This document shows positions 27,888-37,228 of a stretch of 64,000 nt of DNA, one piece after another. This DNA is from Rhodopseudomonas palustris HaA2 (GTDB lineage: Bacteria; Pseudomonadota; Alphaproteobacteria; Rhizobiales; Xanthobacteraceae), in assembly GCF_000013365.1 (NCBI RefSeq), contig NC_007778.1, forward strand, positions 1,674,001 through 1,738,000, given 5' to 3'. How positions within the stretch are numbered: the stretch's first letter is position 1; the number at the start of each line of letters is the position of its first letter. The notes below the pieces were generated by a model, which had not been told where the DNA came from, did no database searches, and saw only the letters and a program-made list of their open reading frames with translations. Made by a program: the position numbers and the translations under genes.

Positions 27888-28211
27888 ATGATCGGATTTG
27901 GACGGGACGGCTGGATTGGGGCTCTGCTGGTGGCGGCGGCCCTGCAGTTCGCATCGACAGGCGCTGTGGCCTATACCGCCGATCAGCAGCAGGCCTGCAC
28001 CGGAGACGCGATGCGATTGTGCGGTGCGTTCGTGCCTGATGTCGATCGGATCACCGTCTGCATGGTCCAAAACAAGACACGGCTCACGCCCGCATGCCGC
28101 GCCCATTTTGGGCCGCCGCCGCGCGCCCGGGCGGCCAAAGCGCCTCGTTCCAATCCAGCTGTCGCCAGGTCGAAACGCGCGCAGAAGCCTGCTCAACGCG
28201 AATTCCGCTGA
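27888..28211 (+). CDS. Small exported Cys-containing protein
   Basis: 107 residues with an N-terminal hydrophobic segment (WIGALLVAAALQFASTGAVA) that should be a signal peptide. The mature part has four cysteines in the order C-x7-C-x12-C-x10-C (QQACTGDAMRLCGAFVPDVD, CMVQNKTRLTPAC), and a basic, Ala/Pro/Lys-rich tail. The Cys pattern suggests two disulfides in the periplasm. Similar short proteins are common in the Bradyrhizobium group, by memory; none has a function I can name. Confidence 0.65.
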   Translation: MIGFGRDGWIGALLVAAALQFASTGAVAYTADQQQACTGDAMRLCGAFVPDVDRITVCMVQNKTRLTPACRAHFGPPPRARAAKAPRSNPAVARSKRAQKPAQREFR

Positions 28212-28290
28212 CAGCACGAGCCCGGGCGGATGCGGGTTTCCCGCCAAAACTGCTCTGGCAACGGTCCCGCCGGGGCCCTATCTGCTATGG

Positions 28291-28698
28291 ATGAACAACA
28301 ACCTGAACGACACCGACCATCGTGCTGAACTCGATCGCCATATGGCCTGGTTCGAGTCGAAGCTGCCGCCCAAGCCCGCCGGCTTCGTCGGGTGGCTGCG
28401 CAAGCCGTCGTCGAAATATGTCCGGCTGCCCGTCGGGGTGTTGCTGGTCGGAGGCGGCGTGTTCAGCTTCCTTCCGGTGCTGGGATTGTGGATGTTGCCG
28501 CTGGGTCTCGTCCTGATCGCACAGGATGTGCCTGCGCTGGAGAAGCCGACCGCGCGCACGCTGGGCTGGCTCGAACGAAAATGGGTGGCGCGGCAACGCA
28601 AGAAGGGCGTCGATATCACTCCGTTCGCTGCTGCTCAGGACCCGGACTCCGTCATGACGGCTTCAGACTCTGCCGGCGAATCGCGCGCTAAGGCTTGA
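28291..28698 (+). CDS. Small membrane protein, PGPGW-like
   Basis: 135 residues with a polar N terminus, then two adjacent hydrophobic segments at about 49-80 (LPVGVLLVGGGVFSFLPVLG and WMLPLGLVLIAQDV), and a basic tail (WLERKWVARQRKKG). This is the layout of the small PGPGW transmembrane-type proteins. The ATG at 28291 is chosen because the frame upstream overlaps the previous gene. Function unknown. Confidence 0.65.
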   Translation: MNNNLNDTDHRAELDRHMAWFESKLPPKPAGFVGWLRKPSSKYVRLPVGVLLVGGGVFSFLPVLGLWMLPLGLVLIAQDVPALEKPTARTLGWLERKWVARQRKKGVDITPFAAAQDPDSVMTASDSAGESRAKA

Positions 28699-28794
28699 TA
28701 CGCCGGCATGGCAAGCGATTAGTGTGACTCAAAAGCCAACCTGCCGATACAATTCGGCGAGGTATGACTCGCTGCATGCAATTTTGTCTTTCAC

Positions 28795-28812
28795 GAATCA
28801 GCGTCCTGATTC
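28795..28812. promoter_or_regulatory. Dyad upstream of the ParA-like gene
   Basis: A 7-bp inverted repeat GAATCAG, four bases, CTGATTC, lies 36 nt before the ParA start in an AT-richer gap. It is a candidate operator, possibly for autoregulation. No other copies were seen nearby. Confidence 0.4.
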
Positions 28813-28848
28813 ACCTTTGTCAACTATTGGTGAATGGGAGGCCATCGT

Positions 28849-29529
28849 ATGAATGTCATCGTTTTTGCTTCGCGTAAGGGCGGCTCCGGGAAAAGTACCC
28901 TGACCGCGCATCTGGCTGCTCACGTCAACAAAGCGTCGCGCCCGTGTCTGCTGATCGATGCCGATCCTCAGGGGTCGCTGACATTGTGGCACAAGCTGCG
29001 TGGTACCAATGAGCCGCCGCTGCGCACCGCGACGCGGTCGGTCGGCGAGATCATCGCATCCGCCAAGCGCGACGGCATCGAATGGGTGTTCATCGACACG
29101 CCGCCGAATCTGTCCGCGGTGGTGGAGGACGCGATCCGCAACGCGACGATGGTGATCATTCCGGCGCGCCCGGGCGTGTTCGACGTCAACGCGGTGCAGG
29201 ATACGATTCAGACCTGTCGTGCCAACCGCAAGCCTTACGCCATCGTGCTCAACGGTGCACCGGCTCTGCGCGGCGAGGGTGAAAGCCGGATCGTGACGAT
29301 CGCCCGCGATGCGCTGGCCAAGTTCAAGGCGCCGGTCTGGGGCGGCCAGATCACCAACCGCGCCGATCTGCTGATGGCGCTCGGCGAGGGGCAGGGCGCC
29401 CGCGAATATGCGGCAGAAGGCCGCGCCGCCTACGAGATCAACCGTCTCTGGGCCGCGATCGAGCGTTCGGTGAAGGCGATCCGTGGGGCCGGCTCGGCCG
29501 GCGGTGCCATGCACAAGCAGGCCGCGTGA
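28849..29529 (+). CDS. Orphan ParA/MinD-type ATPase
   Basis: 226-residue deviant Walker ATPase. KGGSGKST (residues 10-17) carries the signature lysine of ParA proteins, VFIDTPPN is the second motif (Walker B region with switch II), and DADPQGS follows strand 2. It has no N-terminal helix-turn-helix, so it resembles small ParA and partition-like positioning ATPases. No parB gene or other partner is adjacent: the neighbours are a small membrane protein and a LysR gene. GGGAGG seven bases before ATG 28849 fixes the start. Confidence 0.9.
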   Translation: MNVIVFASRKGGSGKSTLTAHLAAHVNKASRPCLLIDADPQGSLTLWHKLRGTNEPPLRTATRSVGEIIASAKRDGIEWVFIDTPPNLSAVVEDAIRNATMVIIPARPGVFDVNAVQDTIQTCRANRKPYAIVLNGAPALRGEGESRIVTIARDALAKFKAPVWGGQITNRADLLMALGEGQGAREYAAEGRAAYEINRLWAAIERSVKAIRGAGSAGGAMHKQAA

Positions 29530-29547
29530 GTTCACTCGACTAAGGCG

Positions 29548-29565
29548 CGCGCGGGATCCCGCGCG
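29548..29565. repeat. Perfect GC palindrome after the ParA gene
   Basis: An 18-base perfect palindrome, cgcgcgggatcccgcgcg, lies 19 nt after the ParA stop. It has no T run, so it may help end transcription only weakly. Confidence 0.4.
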
Positions 29566-29678
29566 TTCATCGTTGCAGGTCGGCCGAGCACTGTGCTGTC
29601 CGCGCCGTCGTCGATCTGGACAGGCATCCCGCCATCGTCGACGAAACGGGTCTCATCGAGCCGCGGCACGTTCCCCCC

Positions 29679-29708
29679 AAAAAAAACCGGGCTCGCGAGG
29701 GAGCCCGG
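29679..29708 (-). terminator. Intrinsic terminator (minus strand)
   Basis: Read on the minus strand, an 8-bp perfect stem CCGGGCTC/GAGCCCGG with a 6-base loop is followed by eight T. It is one of the strongest terminators in the window. The next minus-strand coding sequence upstream, the LysR gene, ends about 180 nt away, so it may end a separate RNA or a long LysR 3' region. Confidence 0.85.
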
Positions 29709-29790
29709 CTAAGGTCGTGGCCAAGTAGGGCCGACACAATCACCTTCCAAGAGGGATAACTGAGACTCCACACCACTGGAGGAGGGGGAC

Positions 29791-29826
29791 ATGCGTAGTG
29801 CGAACCCTCAGCGTGGAGCCATTTGA
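29791..29826 (+). CDS. Possible 11-residue peptide with a very strong ribosome site
   Basis: GGAGGAGGGGG lies two bases before an ATG that opens MRSANPQRGAI and stops. The close spacing is not ideal. The purine run is the complement of the C/U loop of the candidate minus-strand RNA, so only one of the two readings may be meaningful. Confidence 0.2.
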   Translation: MRSANPQRGAI

Positions 29827-29889
29827 TCTGCGAACGCCAGTCGCGGCAAGCAGGGCGCCCGCATGTCAGTCATGCGGGGACCGGGGCCT

Positions 29890-30813
29890 TCAGCTCGGCC
29901 AGCGCTGCGCCTTGTTGACCACGAAATCGCGGAACACCTGCACGCGCGCCACCGTCTTCAACTCTTCCGGATAGACGAAATAGGTGTCGAGCTGGATTGA
30001 ATCTTCCTCGCCGAACAATTGCACCAGCCGGTTGGGATCTTCGACCAGGTAGTCCGGCAGCGCGGCGATGCCGAGGCCCTGCTGGCAGGCGCGCACCAGG
30101 CCGAGAATGTTGTTGACCTTGAAATACGGCTCGCGGGGGCCGGAGCCGTTGCGGCCGGCGTCGACCAGCCAGCTCCGGTTCTGCAGATGCGGCGGCACCT
30201 GGCTGTCGCTCAACATGATCAGGCGGTGATTGTCGAGTTCCTCGAGCGTCCGCGGCGTGCCGAAATGCTTGATGTATTCCGGCGAGCAATAAGCGTGGAA
30301 GCCGATCGAGAACAGCTTGCGCTGGATCAGGTCGGGCTGGGTCGGCTTGCGGGTCCGGATCGCGACGTCGGCCTCGCGCATCGACAGGTCGAGTTCTTCG
30401 TCGGTGACGATCAGCGAGATCCGGATCTCGGGATACAGCGCGGTGAATTCGCCGAGCCGCGGCACCAACCAGTGAATGCCCAGGCCGGGGGTGGTGGTGA
30501 TCTTGAGATCTCCGCTCGGCCGTTCGCGGCTGTCTGTCAGCTTGGCGCGCGCGGCCTGGAGCTGCATGAACACGTCGTGCGCGGTGCGGAACAGCAGGTC
30601 GCCCTGTTCGGTCAGGATCAGGCCGCGGGCGTGGCGGTGGAACAGCGAGACCGAAAGCTCCTGCTCCAGCGCGCTCACCTGCCGCGACACCGCCGATTGC
30701 GACAGCCCGAGCTGCTCACCCGCATGGGTGAAGCTGCCGGCTTCGGCGGCGGCGTGGAAGACCTTGAGCTTATCCCAATCCATATCGGTGAACCCGTCGC
30801 GGTGTCGAGCCAT
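29890..30813 (-). CDS. LysR-family transcriptional regulator
   Basis: 307 residues (or 297 from the second ATG at 30783, MDWDKLKVF, which starts closer to the family norm). The winged helix spans about 14-73 (LKVFHAAAEAGSFTHAGEQLGLSQSAVSRQVSALEQEL, quoted as separate parts of the usual motif), followed by the effector domain. It begins two bases after the stop of the thioredoxin reductase gene, so the two form an operon, an arrangement that suggests redox-related or linked control. Effector unknown. Confidence 0.9.
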   Translation of the reverse strand: MARHRDGFTDMDWDKLKVFHAAAEAGSFTHAGEQLGLSQSAVSRQVSALEQELSVSLFHRHARGLILTEQGDLLFRTAHDVFMQLQAARAKLTDSRERPSGDLKITTTPGLGIHWLVPRLGEFTALYPEIRISLIVTDEELDLSMREADVAIRTRKPTQPDLIQRKLFSIGFHAYCSPEYIKHFGTPRTLEELDNHRLIMLSDSQVPPHLQNRSWLVDAGRNGSGPREPYFKVNNILGLVRACQQGLGIAALPDYLVEDPNRLVQLFGEEDSIQLDTYFVYPEELKTVARVQVFRDFVVNKAQRWPS

Positions 30814-30815
30814 GT

Positions 30816-31781
30816 CTACTCCGCCGCCTGGCGTTCGCTGGCGCGCAGGGCGAGGAAGCGTTCGGCTTCCAGCGCGGCCATGCAGCCGAGGCCCGCGGCG
30901 GTGACGGCCTGGCGATAGATTTCATCGGCGACATCGCCCGCGGCGAACACGCCGGGGACCGAGGTCGCGGTGGAGTTCGGGGCGACTTCGACGTAGCCCG
31001 ACGGCTTCAGCCGGAGCTGGTCCTTGACCAGTTCGGTCGCCGGCGCGTGACCGATCGCGATGAAGACGCCGTCGGCGCGAACCTCGCTGAGCGCACCGGT
31101 CTTGACGTTCTTCAGCCGGACATGCGTGACCTTGGTCGGGCTGTCGCTGCCGCAGATCTCGTCGACCTCGCTGTCCCACACCACCTTGATCTTCGGGTGC
31201 TTGAACAGGCGCTCCTGCAGGATGCGCTCGGCGCGGAAATGATCGCGGCGATGCACGATGGTGACGCTGGCGGCGAAGTTGGTCAGGAACAGCGCTTCCT
31301 CGACCGCGGTGTTGCCGCCGCCGACCACGACGACGTCCTTGCCGCGATAGAAGAAGCCGTCGCAGGTCGCGCAGGCCGAGACGCCGAAGCCCTTGTAGGT
31401 CTGCTCCGACGGGATGCCGAGCCAGCGCGCCTGCGCGCCGGTGGCCAGGATCACGGTCTCGGCGATGTAGACGTCGCCGCTGTCGCAGGTCAGCCGGAAC
31501 GGCCGCTGGTTGAGGTCGAGATCGACCACGAGGTCGGTCACGATCTTGGTTCCGACGTGCCGGGCCTGCCGCTCCATCTGCTCCATCAGCCAGGGGCCCT
31601 GGATGACGTCGGCGAAGCCCGGATAGTTCTCGACATCGGTGGTGATGGTGAGCTGCCCGCCGGGCTGGATGCCCTGGATCAGGATCGGCTCGAGCATGGC
31701 TCGCGCGGCATAGATCGCGGCGGTGTAACCGGCCGGCCCGGAACCGATGATCACGACTTTAGCCTGGACTCGACTGGGCAC
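30816..31781 (-). CDS. trxB: Thioredoxin reductase
   Basis: FAD- and NADPH-dependent disulfide reductase of 321 residues that keeps thioredoxin reduced in the cytoplasm. The FAD site is VIIGSGPAGYTAAIYAARA (about 10-28), the redox pair is Cys137-Cys140 (ACATCDG), the NADPH motif is VVGGGNTAVEEA, and GVFAAGDVAD is the second FAD contact. Length and motifs agree fully with bacterial TrxB. It is divergent from an Lrp-type regulator and is followed by the LysR gene. Confidence 0.96.
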   Translation of the reverse strand: MPSRVQAKVVIIGSGPAGYTAAIYAARAMLEPILIQGIQPGGQLTITTDVENYPGFADVIQGPWLMEQMERQARHVGTKIVTDLVVDLDLNQRPFRLTCDSGDVYIAETVILATGAQARWLGIPSEQTYKGFGVSACATCDGFFYRGKDVVVVGGGNTAVEEALFLTNFAASVTIVHRRDHFRAERILQERLFKHPKIKVVWDSEVDEICGSDSPTKVTHVRLKNVKTGALSEVRADGVFIAIGHAPATELVKDQLRLKPSGYVEVAPNSTATSVPGVFAAGDVADEIYRQAVTAAGLGCMAALEAERFLALRASERQAAE

Positions 31782-32037
31782 GTTTCAGCTCCCCAGATTT
31801 AGGGCGGCGCGAAGCAGGGATTTGCCTGGCAGGGACATCGCCGTTGCGCGGACGATTCATTCGGAAGTCTATGTCATCTGGGAAGCTATGCAAGATTTGC
31901 AACACGTATGTGCAGGATTTCCCACCGTGTTTGGCAAACGAGGTGTGATCATCGCGAAATAAAATTGCGCAAGTTTGGACAAGTGCGTTATGAGGGGGAC
32001 GATTTGCCGCCCAGACCGCAACACGGGATTTCGCCGC
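31782..32037. promoter_or_regulatory. Divergent promoter region of trxB and the Lrp gene
   Basis: About 250 nt between the divergent starts, AT-richer than the flanking genes. It contains short inverted stretches such as gcaagatttgc near 31890 and ttgcaa...gtgcagg blocks that could be Lrp sites. No consensus promoter can be assigned by eye. Confidence 0.35.
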
Positions 32038-32520
32038 GTGTCCAAGAGCCTCGATCAGATCGATCTCAAGATCCTCCAGGAGATCCAGGAAGACGGCCGA
32101 ATCACCAATGTCGAATTGGCGAAACGGGTCGGCATCTCGCCGCCGCCCTGTCTGCGCCGCGTCCGGACGCTGGAGGAGGAGGGCTACATCCAGGGCTATC
32201 GCGGCCTGCTCGATCCGGCCCTGCTCGGCTTCGACGTCACCGTGTTCGCCTCGGTGCATCTGGCGAGCCAGGCCGAAGCGGATCTGCGCGGCTTCGAGGA
32301 ATTCGTGCGCAACGAGCCGCTGGTCCGGGAATGCTGGATGCTGTCGGGCGAGGTGGATTTCATCCTGAAATGCGTGGCGCCGGACATGGCGACATTCCAG
32401 AATTTCGTCGCGCATCTGACCGCGGCGCCGCATGTGCGCAACGTCCGGACCTCGCTGGTGCTGCGCAATTCGAAATACGCTCCCGCGGTGCCGCTGGAAT
32501 TGAAGGCGGCGGCGACCTGA
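32038..32520 (+). CDS. Lrp/AsnC family regulator
   Basis: About 160 residues from GTG 32038 (VSKSLDQIDLKILQEIQ), the start that gives a normal Lrp N terminus; ATG 31990 and ATG 31975 in the same frame would add a non-conserved leader. The helix-turn-helix covers ITNVELAKRVGISPPPCLRRVRTLEEEG (in part), and the effector domain includes RECWMLSGEVDFILKCVAPDM. The gene diverges from trxB. Confidence 0.9.
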   Translation: MSKSLDQIDLKILQEIQEDGRITNVELAKRVGISPPPCLRRVRTLEEEGYIQGYRGLLDPALLGFDVTVFASVHLASQAEADLRGFEEFVRNEPLVRECWMLSGEVDFILKCVAPDMATFQNFVAHLTAAPHVRNVRTSLVLRNSKYAPAVPLELKAAAT

Positions 32521-32541
32521 GCGGACGCCACCGCAACGCCG

Positions 32542-32949
32542 TCAGCGCGAGCGGATGATCCTGTCGAGGCTGATCGGCCCGCCGCCCGCCGTCGCCAGAT
32601 ACAGGCAGGCGAAGCAGAACAGAATGGCGGAAGTCCCGCCGTTGAGCAGCGGCAGCCAGACCGGCGTGTCGCCCTTGAACATGTGACCGAGGAAATAGGC
32701 GAACGCCATTTCGCCGGACAGGATGAACGCCACCGGACGGGTGAACAGCCCGAGCATCAGCAGCGCGCCGAGGATCAGTTCGAGCGTGCCGGCAGCCCCG
32801 ATCAGCGAAAACAACTCGACCTTGGCGAAGTAGGGCACGGCCGGATATTTGAACAGCTTCGCCACGCCGTACTGAAACAGCAGCAATCCGGTGATGAAGC
32901 GAAACAGGCTCAGCACGAAGGGCTGCGCTTTGGCGGCAAAGTTGTCCAT
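32542..32949 (-). CDS. DoxX family membrane protein
   Basis: 135-residue membrane protein with about four hydrophobic segments. LSLFRFITGLLLFQYGVAKL at the N terminus and GTLELILGALLMLGLFTRPVAFILSGEMAFAYF (quoted as two known DoxX blocks) identify the family. Members act in quinone-linked sulfur or redox reactions or have unknown roles. The ATG at 32949 is preferred over an upstream frame to 33054 that is polar. Stands alone, convergent with the Lrp gene. Confidence 0.88.
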   Translation of the reverse strand: MDNFAAKAQPFVLSLFRFITGLLLFQYGVAKLFKYPAVPYFAKVELFSLIGAAGTLELILGALLMLGLFTRPVAFILSGEMAFAYFLGHMFKGDTPVWLPLLNGGTSAILFCFACLYLATAGGGPISLDRIIRSR

Positions 32950-33101
32950 GGTCGGTGAGGCTCCGCTGATCGATGTCGATCGCTGATACTTGGCGCCCCG
33001 CGCCGCTGTCCATCCACCCGGGACAGCAACACGGACAAGTGATCCCGATCTCATCGCGCGTGATCAGTCCGGATCCGCGCCGGAAGCCTGCTCAGAACAG
33101 C

Positions 33102-33126
33102 AAAAAGGCCGCCCGCGGCGGCCTTT
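33102..33126 (-). terminator. Intrinsic terminator of greA
   Basis: On the minus strand GGCCGCC and GGCGGCC arms with a 3-base loop are extended by A-T pairs and followed by five T. It lies 31 nt after the greA stop. Confidence 0.85.
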
Positions 33127-33156
33127 CAGCACGACTGTTGCTGCCGTACAGCGCGG

Positions 33157-33633
33157 TCAGCGCCACTCGACCTTGGCGATCTCGTAGGCCTTGGCGCCGC
33201 CGGGGGCGACGACCTCGACCGAGGTGCCCTTGGTCTTGCCGATCAGCGCGCGGGCAAGCGGCGAGGTGATCGAGATCTTGCCCTTCTTGGCGTCCGCTTC
33301 GTTTTCGCCGACGATCTGCCACACCGCCTTCTTCTCGGTGTCCTCGTCGATCAGCGTCACGGTGGCGCCGAACTTGATGGTGTCGCCGCTGAGCTTGCTG
33401 ATGTCGATGATGTCGGCGCGCGCCAGCTTGTCCTCGAGCTCGGCGATGCGGCCCTCGTTGTGCGACTGCTCTTCCTTGGCGGCGTGATACTCCGCGTTTT
33501 CGGACAGGTCGCCATGCGAGCGCGCCTCGGCGATATGCTCGATGATGCGCGGACGATCCACCGACTGGCGCTTCTTCAATTCGTCCGAAAGCGCGGCGTA
33601 GCCGCCCGCCGTCATCGGTACCTTTTCCACCAT
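33157..33633 (-). CDS. greA: Transcription elongation factor GreA
   Basis: 158 residues, the standard length. The N-terminal coiled coil (about 1-75) includes [17 protein letters not shown], the family signature [23 protein letters not shown] (in part) whose acidic tip reaches the polymerase active site, and the C-terminal FKBP-like domain ends at [21 protein letters not shown]. GreA stimulates cleavage of backtracked RNA in stalled polymerase. The start at ATG 33633 gives MVEKVPMT; the open frame upstream is not conserved sequence. The carB gene lies upstream on the same strand, a common neighbourhood in alphaproteobacteria. Confidence 0.96.
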   Translation of the reverse strand: MVEKVPMTAGGYAALSDELKKRQSVDRPRIIEHIAEARSHGDLSENAEYHAAKEEQSHNEGRIAELEDKLARADIIDISKLSGDTIKFGATVTLIDEDTEKKAVWQIVGENEADAKKGKISITSPLARALIGKTKGTSVEVVAPGGAKAYEIAKVEWR

Positions 33634-33836
33634 CTTGCCTTTATCCTTCAGCATTCGTCGCGGGCGCCTTGGTCTGCGCATCCGCGAAGTCGTCAGCTTA
33701 CATAAGGGGAGCGATCCGCCAAAGCGGTGCCCCGAGAATACTTCCAGCCGTACCCTGGGTCGCCGCGAAACGCCGGATAAAACAATCCAGAAGCTGGCGG
33801 GTTCCCGGCCTGCCGGCGTCGTTGCCAATCAGTTTG

Positions 33837-33857
33837 CCGGGCGCGCCACGCGCCCGG
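33837..33857 (-). terminator. Possible hairpin terminator after carB
   Basis: A 9-bp perfect stem ccgggcgcg/cgcgcccgg with a 3-base loop lies seven nt after the carB stop. No T run follows on the minus strand, so it may pause rather than end transcription. Confidence 0.4.
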
Positions 33858-33863
33858 TGATGA

Positions 33864-36800
33864 TCAGGATTCGGAAAAGTAGCTCTGCAGGGTCCGAACC
33901 TCAAGGTCTCCGCCAAGATAGGCCCGGATTCCTTTGGCGGCGGCTACGGCCCCGGAAAGAGTGGTGTAATACGGAACCTTATGCAAGAGGGCAGCGCGTC
34001 GCAACGACCGGCTGTCGGCCAGCGCCTGCGGCCCCTCGGTGGTGTTGAACACCAGTTGCACCTCGCCATTCATGATGGCGTCGACGATGTGCGGTCGGCC
34101 TTCCAGCACCTTGTTGATCTTCTCCGCCGGGATGCCGTGGTCGCTGAGATAGCGCTGGGTGCCCGAGGTGGCGATCACCTTGAAACCGACCTCGTGCAGC
34201 AGCTTCACCGCGACGGCGATCCGGGTCTTGTCGCTTTCGCGGACCGACACGAAAACCGTGCCCTTGCGCGGCACCCGCGTGCCGCCGCCGAGCTGGCTCT
34301 TGGCGAAGGCGATCTCGAACGAGCGATCGAGCCCCATAACCTCGCCGGTCGAGCGCATCTCCGGGCCGAGCACGGTGTCGACGCCGGGGAAGCGCGCGAA
34401 CGGAAATACCGACTCCTTGACGCCGACATGGTCGAGCTTGCGCTTCTTCAGACCGAGGTCGGCGATCTTCTCGCCGGCCATGATCCGGGCGGCGAGCTTG
34501 GCCACCGGCATGCCGATCACCTTGGCGACGAACGGCACCGTGCGCGAGGCGCGCGGATTGACTTCGAGCACGTAGATCTCGCCGTCCTTGATGGCGAACT
34601 GCACGTTCATCAGCCCGACCACGTCGAGCCCGAGCGCGAGCTCGCGGGTCTGTCGCTCGAGCTCGGCGATCATCGGCGCATCGAGCGAATGCGGCGGCAG
34701 CGAGCAGGCCGAGTCGCCGGAGTGGATGCCGGCTTCCTCGATGTGCTCCATGATTCCGACGATGAAAGTATCCTTGCCGTCGCACAGGCAATCGACATCG
34801 ATCTCGATGGCGTCCGACAGATAGCGGTCGAACAGCAGCGGGTTGGTACCGAGCACGGTGTTGATCTGGCCGGTCTTGTCGTTCGGATAACGCGCCTTGA
34901 CGTCGGCCGGCACCAGCTCCGGCAAGGTGCCGAGCAGATAGTCGCTGAGCTGATTGTCCTCGCGGATGATCTGCATCGCGCGGCCGCCCAGCACGTAGGA
35001 CGGGCGCACCACCAGCGGCAGGCGGAGTTCGGCGGCGACGAGGCGCGCCTGCTCGACCGAATAGGCGATGCCGTTCTTCGGCTGCTTGAGACGAAGTTTG
35101 TCGAGGATGCGCTTGAAGCGGTCGCGGTCCTCGGCGAGGTCGATCGCGTCCGGCGAGGTGCCGAGGATCGGCACGTCGGCAGCTTCCAGCGCCCGCGCCA
35201 GCTTGAGCGGGGTCTGGCCGCCGAACTGCACGATGACGCCTTTCAGCGTACCGTTGCTGCGTTCGGTGTCGATGATCTCCAGCACGTCCTCGGCAGTCAG
35301 CGGCTCGAAATACAGCCGGTCCGCGGTGTCGTAGTCGGTCGACACGGTTTCCGGGTTGCAGTTGACCATGATTGATTCATAGCCGGCGTCGTGCAGCGCG
35401 AAGCAGGCGTGACAGCAGCAATAATCGAACTCGATACCCTGGCCGATCCGGTTCGGGCCGCCGCCGAGAATGATCACCTTGTCCTTGGCCGAGGGGTGGC
35501 TTTCGTCCGACGCCGGACCGGCGAACGGCGATTCGTAGGTCGAATACATGTAGGCGGTCGGCGAGGCGAACTCCGCCGCACAGGTATCGATCCGCTTGAA
35601 CACGGGCCGCACGCCGAGCGCGCGGCGCTTGGCTTTCACCTCGGCTTCGGTAGTGCCGGCCAGCACCGACAGGCGGGCGTCGGAAAAGCCCATCGCCTTC
35701 AGTGTCCGCATCCCGAACGCGTGGTCCGGCAGGCCGCTGGCGCGGACCTTGTTCTCCATCTCGACGATGCCGCGCAATTGCGCCAGGAACCACGGATCGA
35801 TCTTGCAGGAGTTGAAGATCTCGTCGTCGGTCCAGCCGAGCCGCATCGCCTGGGCGACCTGCAGCAGCCGGCTCGGCGTCGGGGTGCCGAGGGCCGCGCG
35901 AATGGCGTTCTTGTCGTCGCCGCGGCCGAGGCCGTCGATCTCGATTTCGTCGAGTCCGGTGAGGCCGCTTTCGAGGCCGCGCAGCGCCTTCTGCAGGCTT
36001 TCCTGGAAGGTGCGGCCGATCGCCATCACCTCGCCGACCGACTTCATCGAGGTGGTCAGATTGTGCGAGGCGCCGGGGAATTTCTCGAAGGCGAAGCGCG
36101 GAATCTTGGTGACCACGTAGTCGATGGTCGGCTCGAATGCCGCCGGCGTGGCGCCGCCGGTGATGTCGTTGGCGATTTCGTCGAGCGTGTAGCCGACCGC
36201 GAGCTTGGCCGCGACCTTGGCGATCGGGAAGCCGGTCGCCTTCGAGGCCAGCGCCGAGGAGCGCGACACCCGCGGATTCATTTCGATCACGACCAGCCGG
36301 CCGTCGTCCGGATTGACCGCGAACTGCACGTTCGAGCCGCCGGTCTCGACGCCGATCTCGCGCAGCACCGCCAGCGAGGCGTCGCGCATGATCTGGTATT
36401 CCTTGTCGGTGAGCGTCAGCGCCGGCGCGACCGTGATCGAATCGCCGGTGTGCACGCCCATCGGATCGAGATTTTCGATCGAGCAGACGATGATGCAGTT
36501 GTCCTTCTTGTCGCGGACAACCTCCATCTCGTATTCTTTCCAGCCGAGGATGGATTCCTCGATCAGCACTTCGCTGGTCGGCGACGCATCGATGCCGCTC
36601 TCGACGATCTCGATGAATTCCGCCTTGGTGTAGGCGATGCCGCCGCCGGTGCCGCCCATCGTGAAGGACGGCCGGATCAGCGCCGGGAAGCCGATCTCGT
36701 CGAGCGCGCGCAGCGCGTCGGGAAGATTTTTGACCTGGCGCGAGCGCGGCGTCTCGAGGCCGATCTTGGTCATCGCCTCGCGGAAGCGCTCGCGGTCCTC

Positions 36801-37193
36801 GGCCTTGTCGATGGCGTCGGCGGTGGCGCCGATCATCTCGACGTCGAATTTCTCCAGTGTGCCGAGCTTGCGAAGCGACAGGGCGCAATTCAGCGCGGTC
36901 TGGCCGCCCATGGTCGGCAGCAACGCGAAGCCGCCGGGGATGACGTAGCGTTCCTTCTCGACGATCTTGGCGACGATCTCGGGTGTGATCGGCTCGATAT
37001 AGGTCGCGTCCGCCAGTTCCGGATCGGTCATGATCGTGGCCGGATTGGAATTGACCAGGACGACCCGGTAGCCTTCCTGCTTCAGCGCCTTGACCGCCTG
37101 GGTGCCGGAATAGTCGAATTCACAGGCTTGGCCGATCACGATGGGACCGGCGCCGATGATGAGGATGGTGGAGATGTCTGTTCGTTTGGGCAT
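33864..37193 (-). CDS. carB: Carbamoyl-phosphate synthase large subunit
   Basis: 1109 residues, full length. It makes carbamoyl phosphate for arginine and pyrimidine synthesis from bicarbonate, two ATP and ammonia delivered by CarA. Two homologous ATP-grasp halves are visible, the first beginning [20 protein letters not shown] and the second near [22 protein letters not shown] (in part); the C-terminal 140 residues are the allosteric MGS-like domain. ATG 37193 is chosen; a TTG at 37196 also opens the frame. carA is not adjacent. Confidence 0.98.
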   Translation of the reverse strand: MPKRTDISTILIIGAGPIVIGQACEFDYSGTQAVKALKQEGYRVVLVNSNPATIMTDPELADATYIEPITPEIVAKIVEKERYVIPGGFALLPTMGGQTALNCALSLRKLGTLEKFDVEMIGATADAIDKAEDRERFREAMTKIGLETPRSRQVKNLPDALRALDEIGFPALIRPSFTMGGTGGGIAYTKAEFIEIVESGIDASPTSEVLIEESILGWKEYEMEVVRDKKDNCIIVCSIENLDPMGVHTGDSITVAPALTLTDKEYQIMRDASLAVLREIGVETGGSNVQFAVNPDDGRLVVIEMNPRVSRSSALASKATGFPIAKVAAKLAVGYTLDEIANDITGGATPAAFEPTIDYVVTKIPRFAFEKFPGASHNLTTSMKSVGEVMAIGRTFQESLQKALRGLESGLTGLDEIEIDGLGRGDDKNAIRAALGTPTPSRLLQVAQAMRLGWTDDEIFNSCKIDPWFLAQLRGIVEMENKVRASGLPDHAFGMRTLKAMGFSDARLSVLAGTTEAEVKAKRRALGVRPVFKRIDTCAAEFASPTAYMYSTYESPFAGPASDESHPSAKDKVIILGGGPNRIGQGIEFDYCCCHACFALHDAGYESIMVNCNPETVSTDYDTADRLYFEPLTAEDVLEIIDTERSNGTLKGVIVQFGGQTPLKLARALEAADVPILGTSPDAIDLAEDRDRFKRILDKLRLKQPKNGIAYSVEQARLVAAELRLPLVVRPSYVLGGRAMQIIREDNQLSDYLLGTLPELVPADVKARYPNDKTGQINTVLGTNPLLFDRYLSDAIEIDVDCLCDGKDTFIVGIMEHIEEAGIHSGDSACSLPPHSLDAPMIAELERQTRELALGLDVVGLMNVQFAIKDGEIYVLEVNPRASRTVPFVAKVIGMPVAKLAARIMAGEKIADLGLKKRKLDHVGVKESVFPFARFPGVDTVLGPEMRSTGEVMGLDRSFEIAFAKSQLGGGTRVPRKGTVFVSVRESDKTRIAVAVKLLHEVGFKVIATSGTQRYLSDHGIPAEKINKVLEGRPHIVDAIMNGEVQLVFNTTEGPQALADSRSLRRAALLHKVPYYTTLSGAVAAAKGIRAYLGGDLEVRTLQSYFSES

Positions 37194-37228
37194 CAAATCT
37201 CGCTGACGCGGGCGGGAATTTCGGGCAC

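Larger units (their letters stand above)
29679..29860 (-). ncRNA. Candidate small RNA with anti-Shine-Dalgarno-like loop
   Basis: Between the LysR stop and the terminator the minus strand can fold: CTCCAC (about 29818-29813) pairs with GTGGAG (about 29771-29766), CACT/AGTG encloses a loop with CCCCCTCCTCC, and GGCC-CTACTT-GGCC forms a second hairpin near 29727-29740 before the terminator. A C/U-rich CCTCC loop is a feature of several alphaproteobacterial small RNAs. No promoter was identified, so the 5' end is a guess. The complementary strand reads as a strong ribosome site with a short frame, which is the alternative explanation. Confidence 0.4.

Noticed and set aside
29679-29860. Identity of the candidate RNA as 6S RNA
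   Set aside because: I could not find the long closing stem and central bubble expected of 6S RNA.
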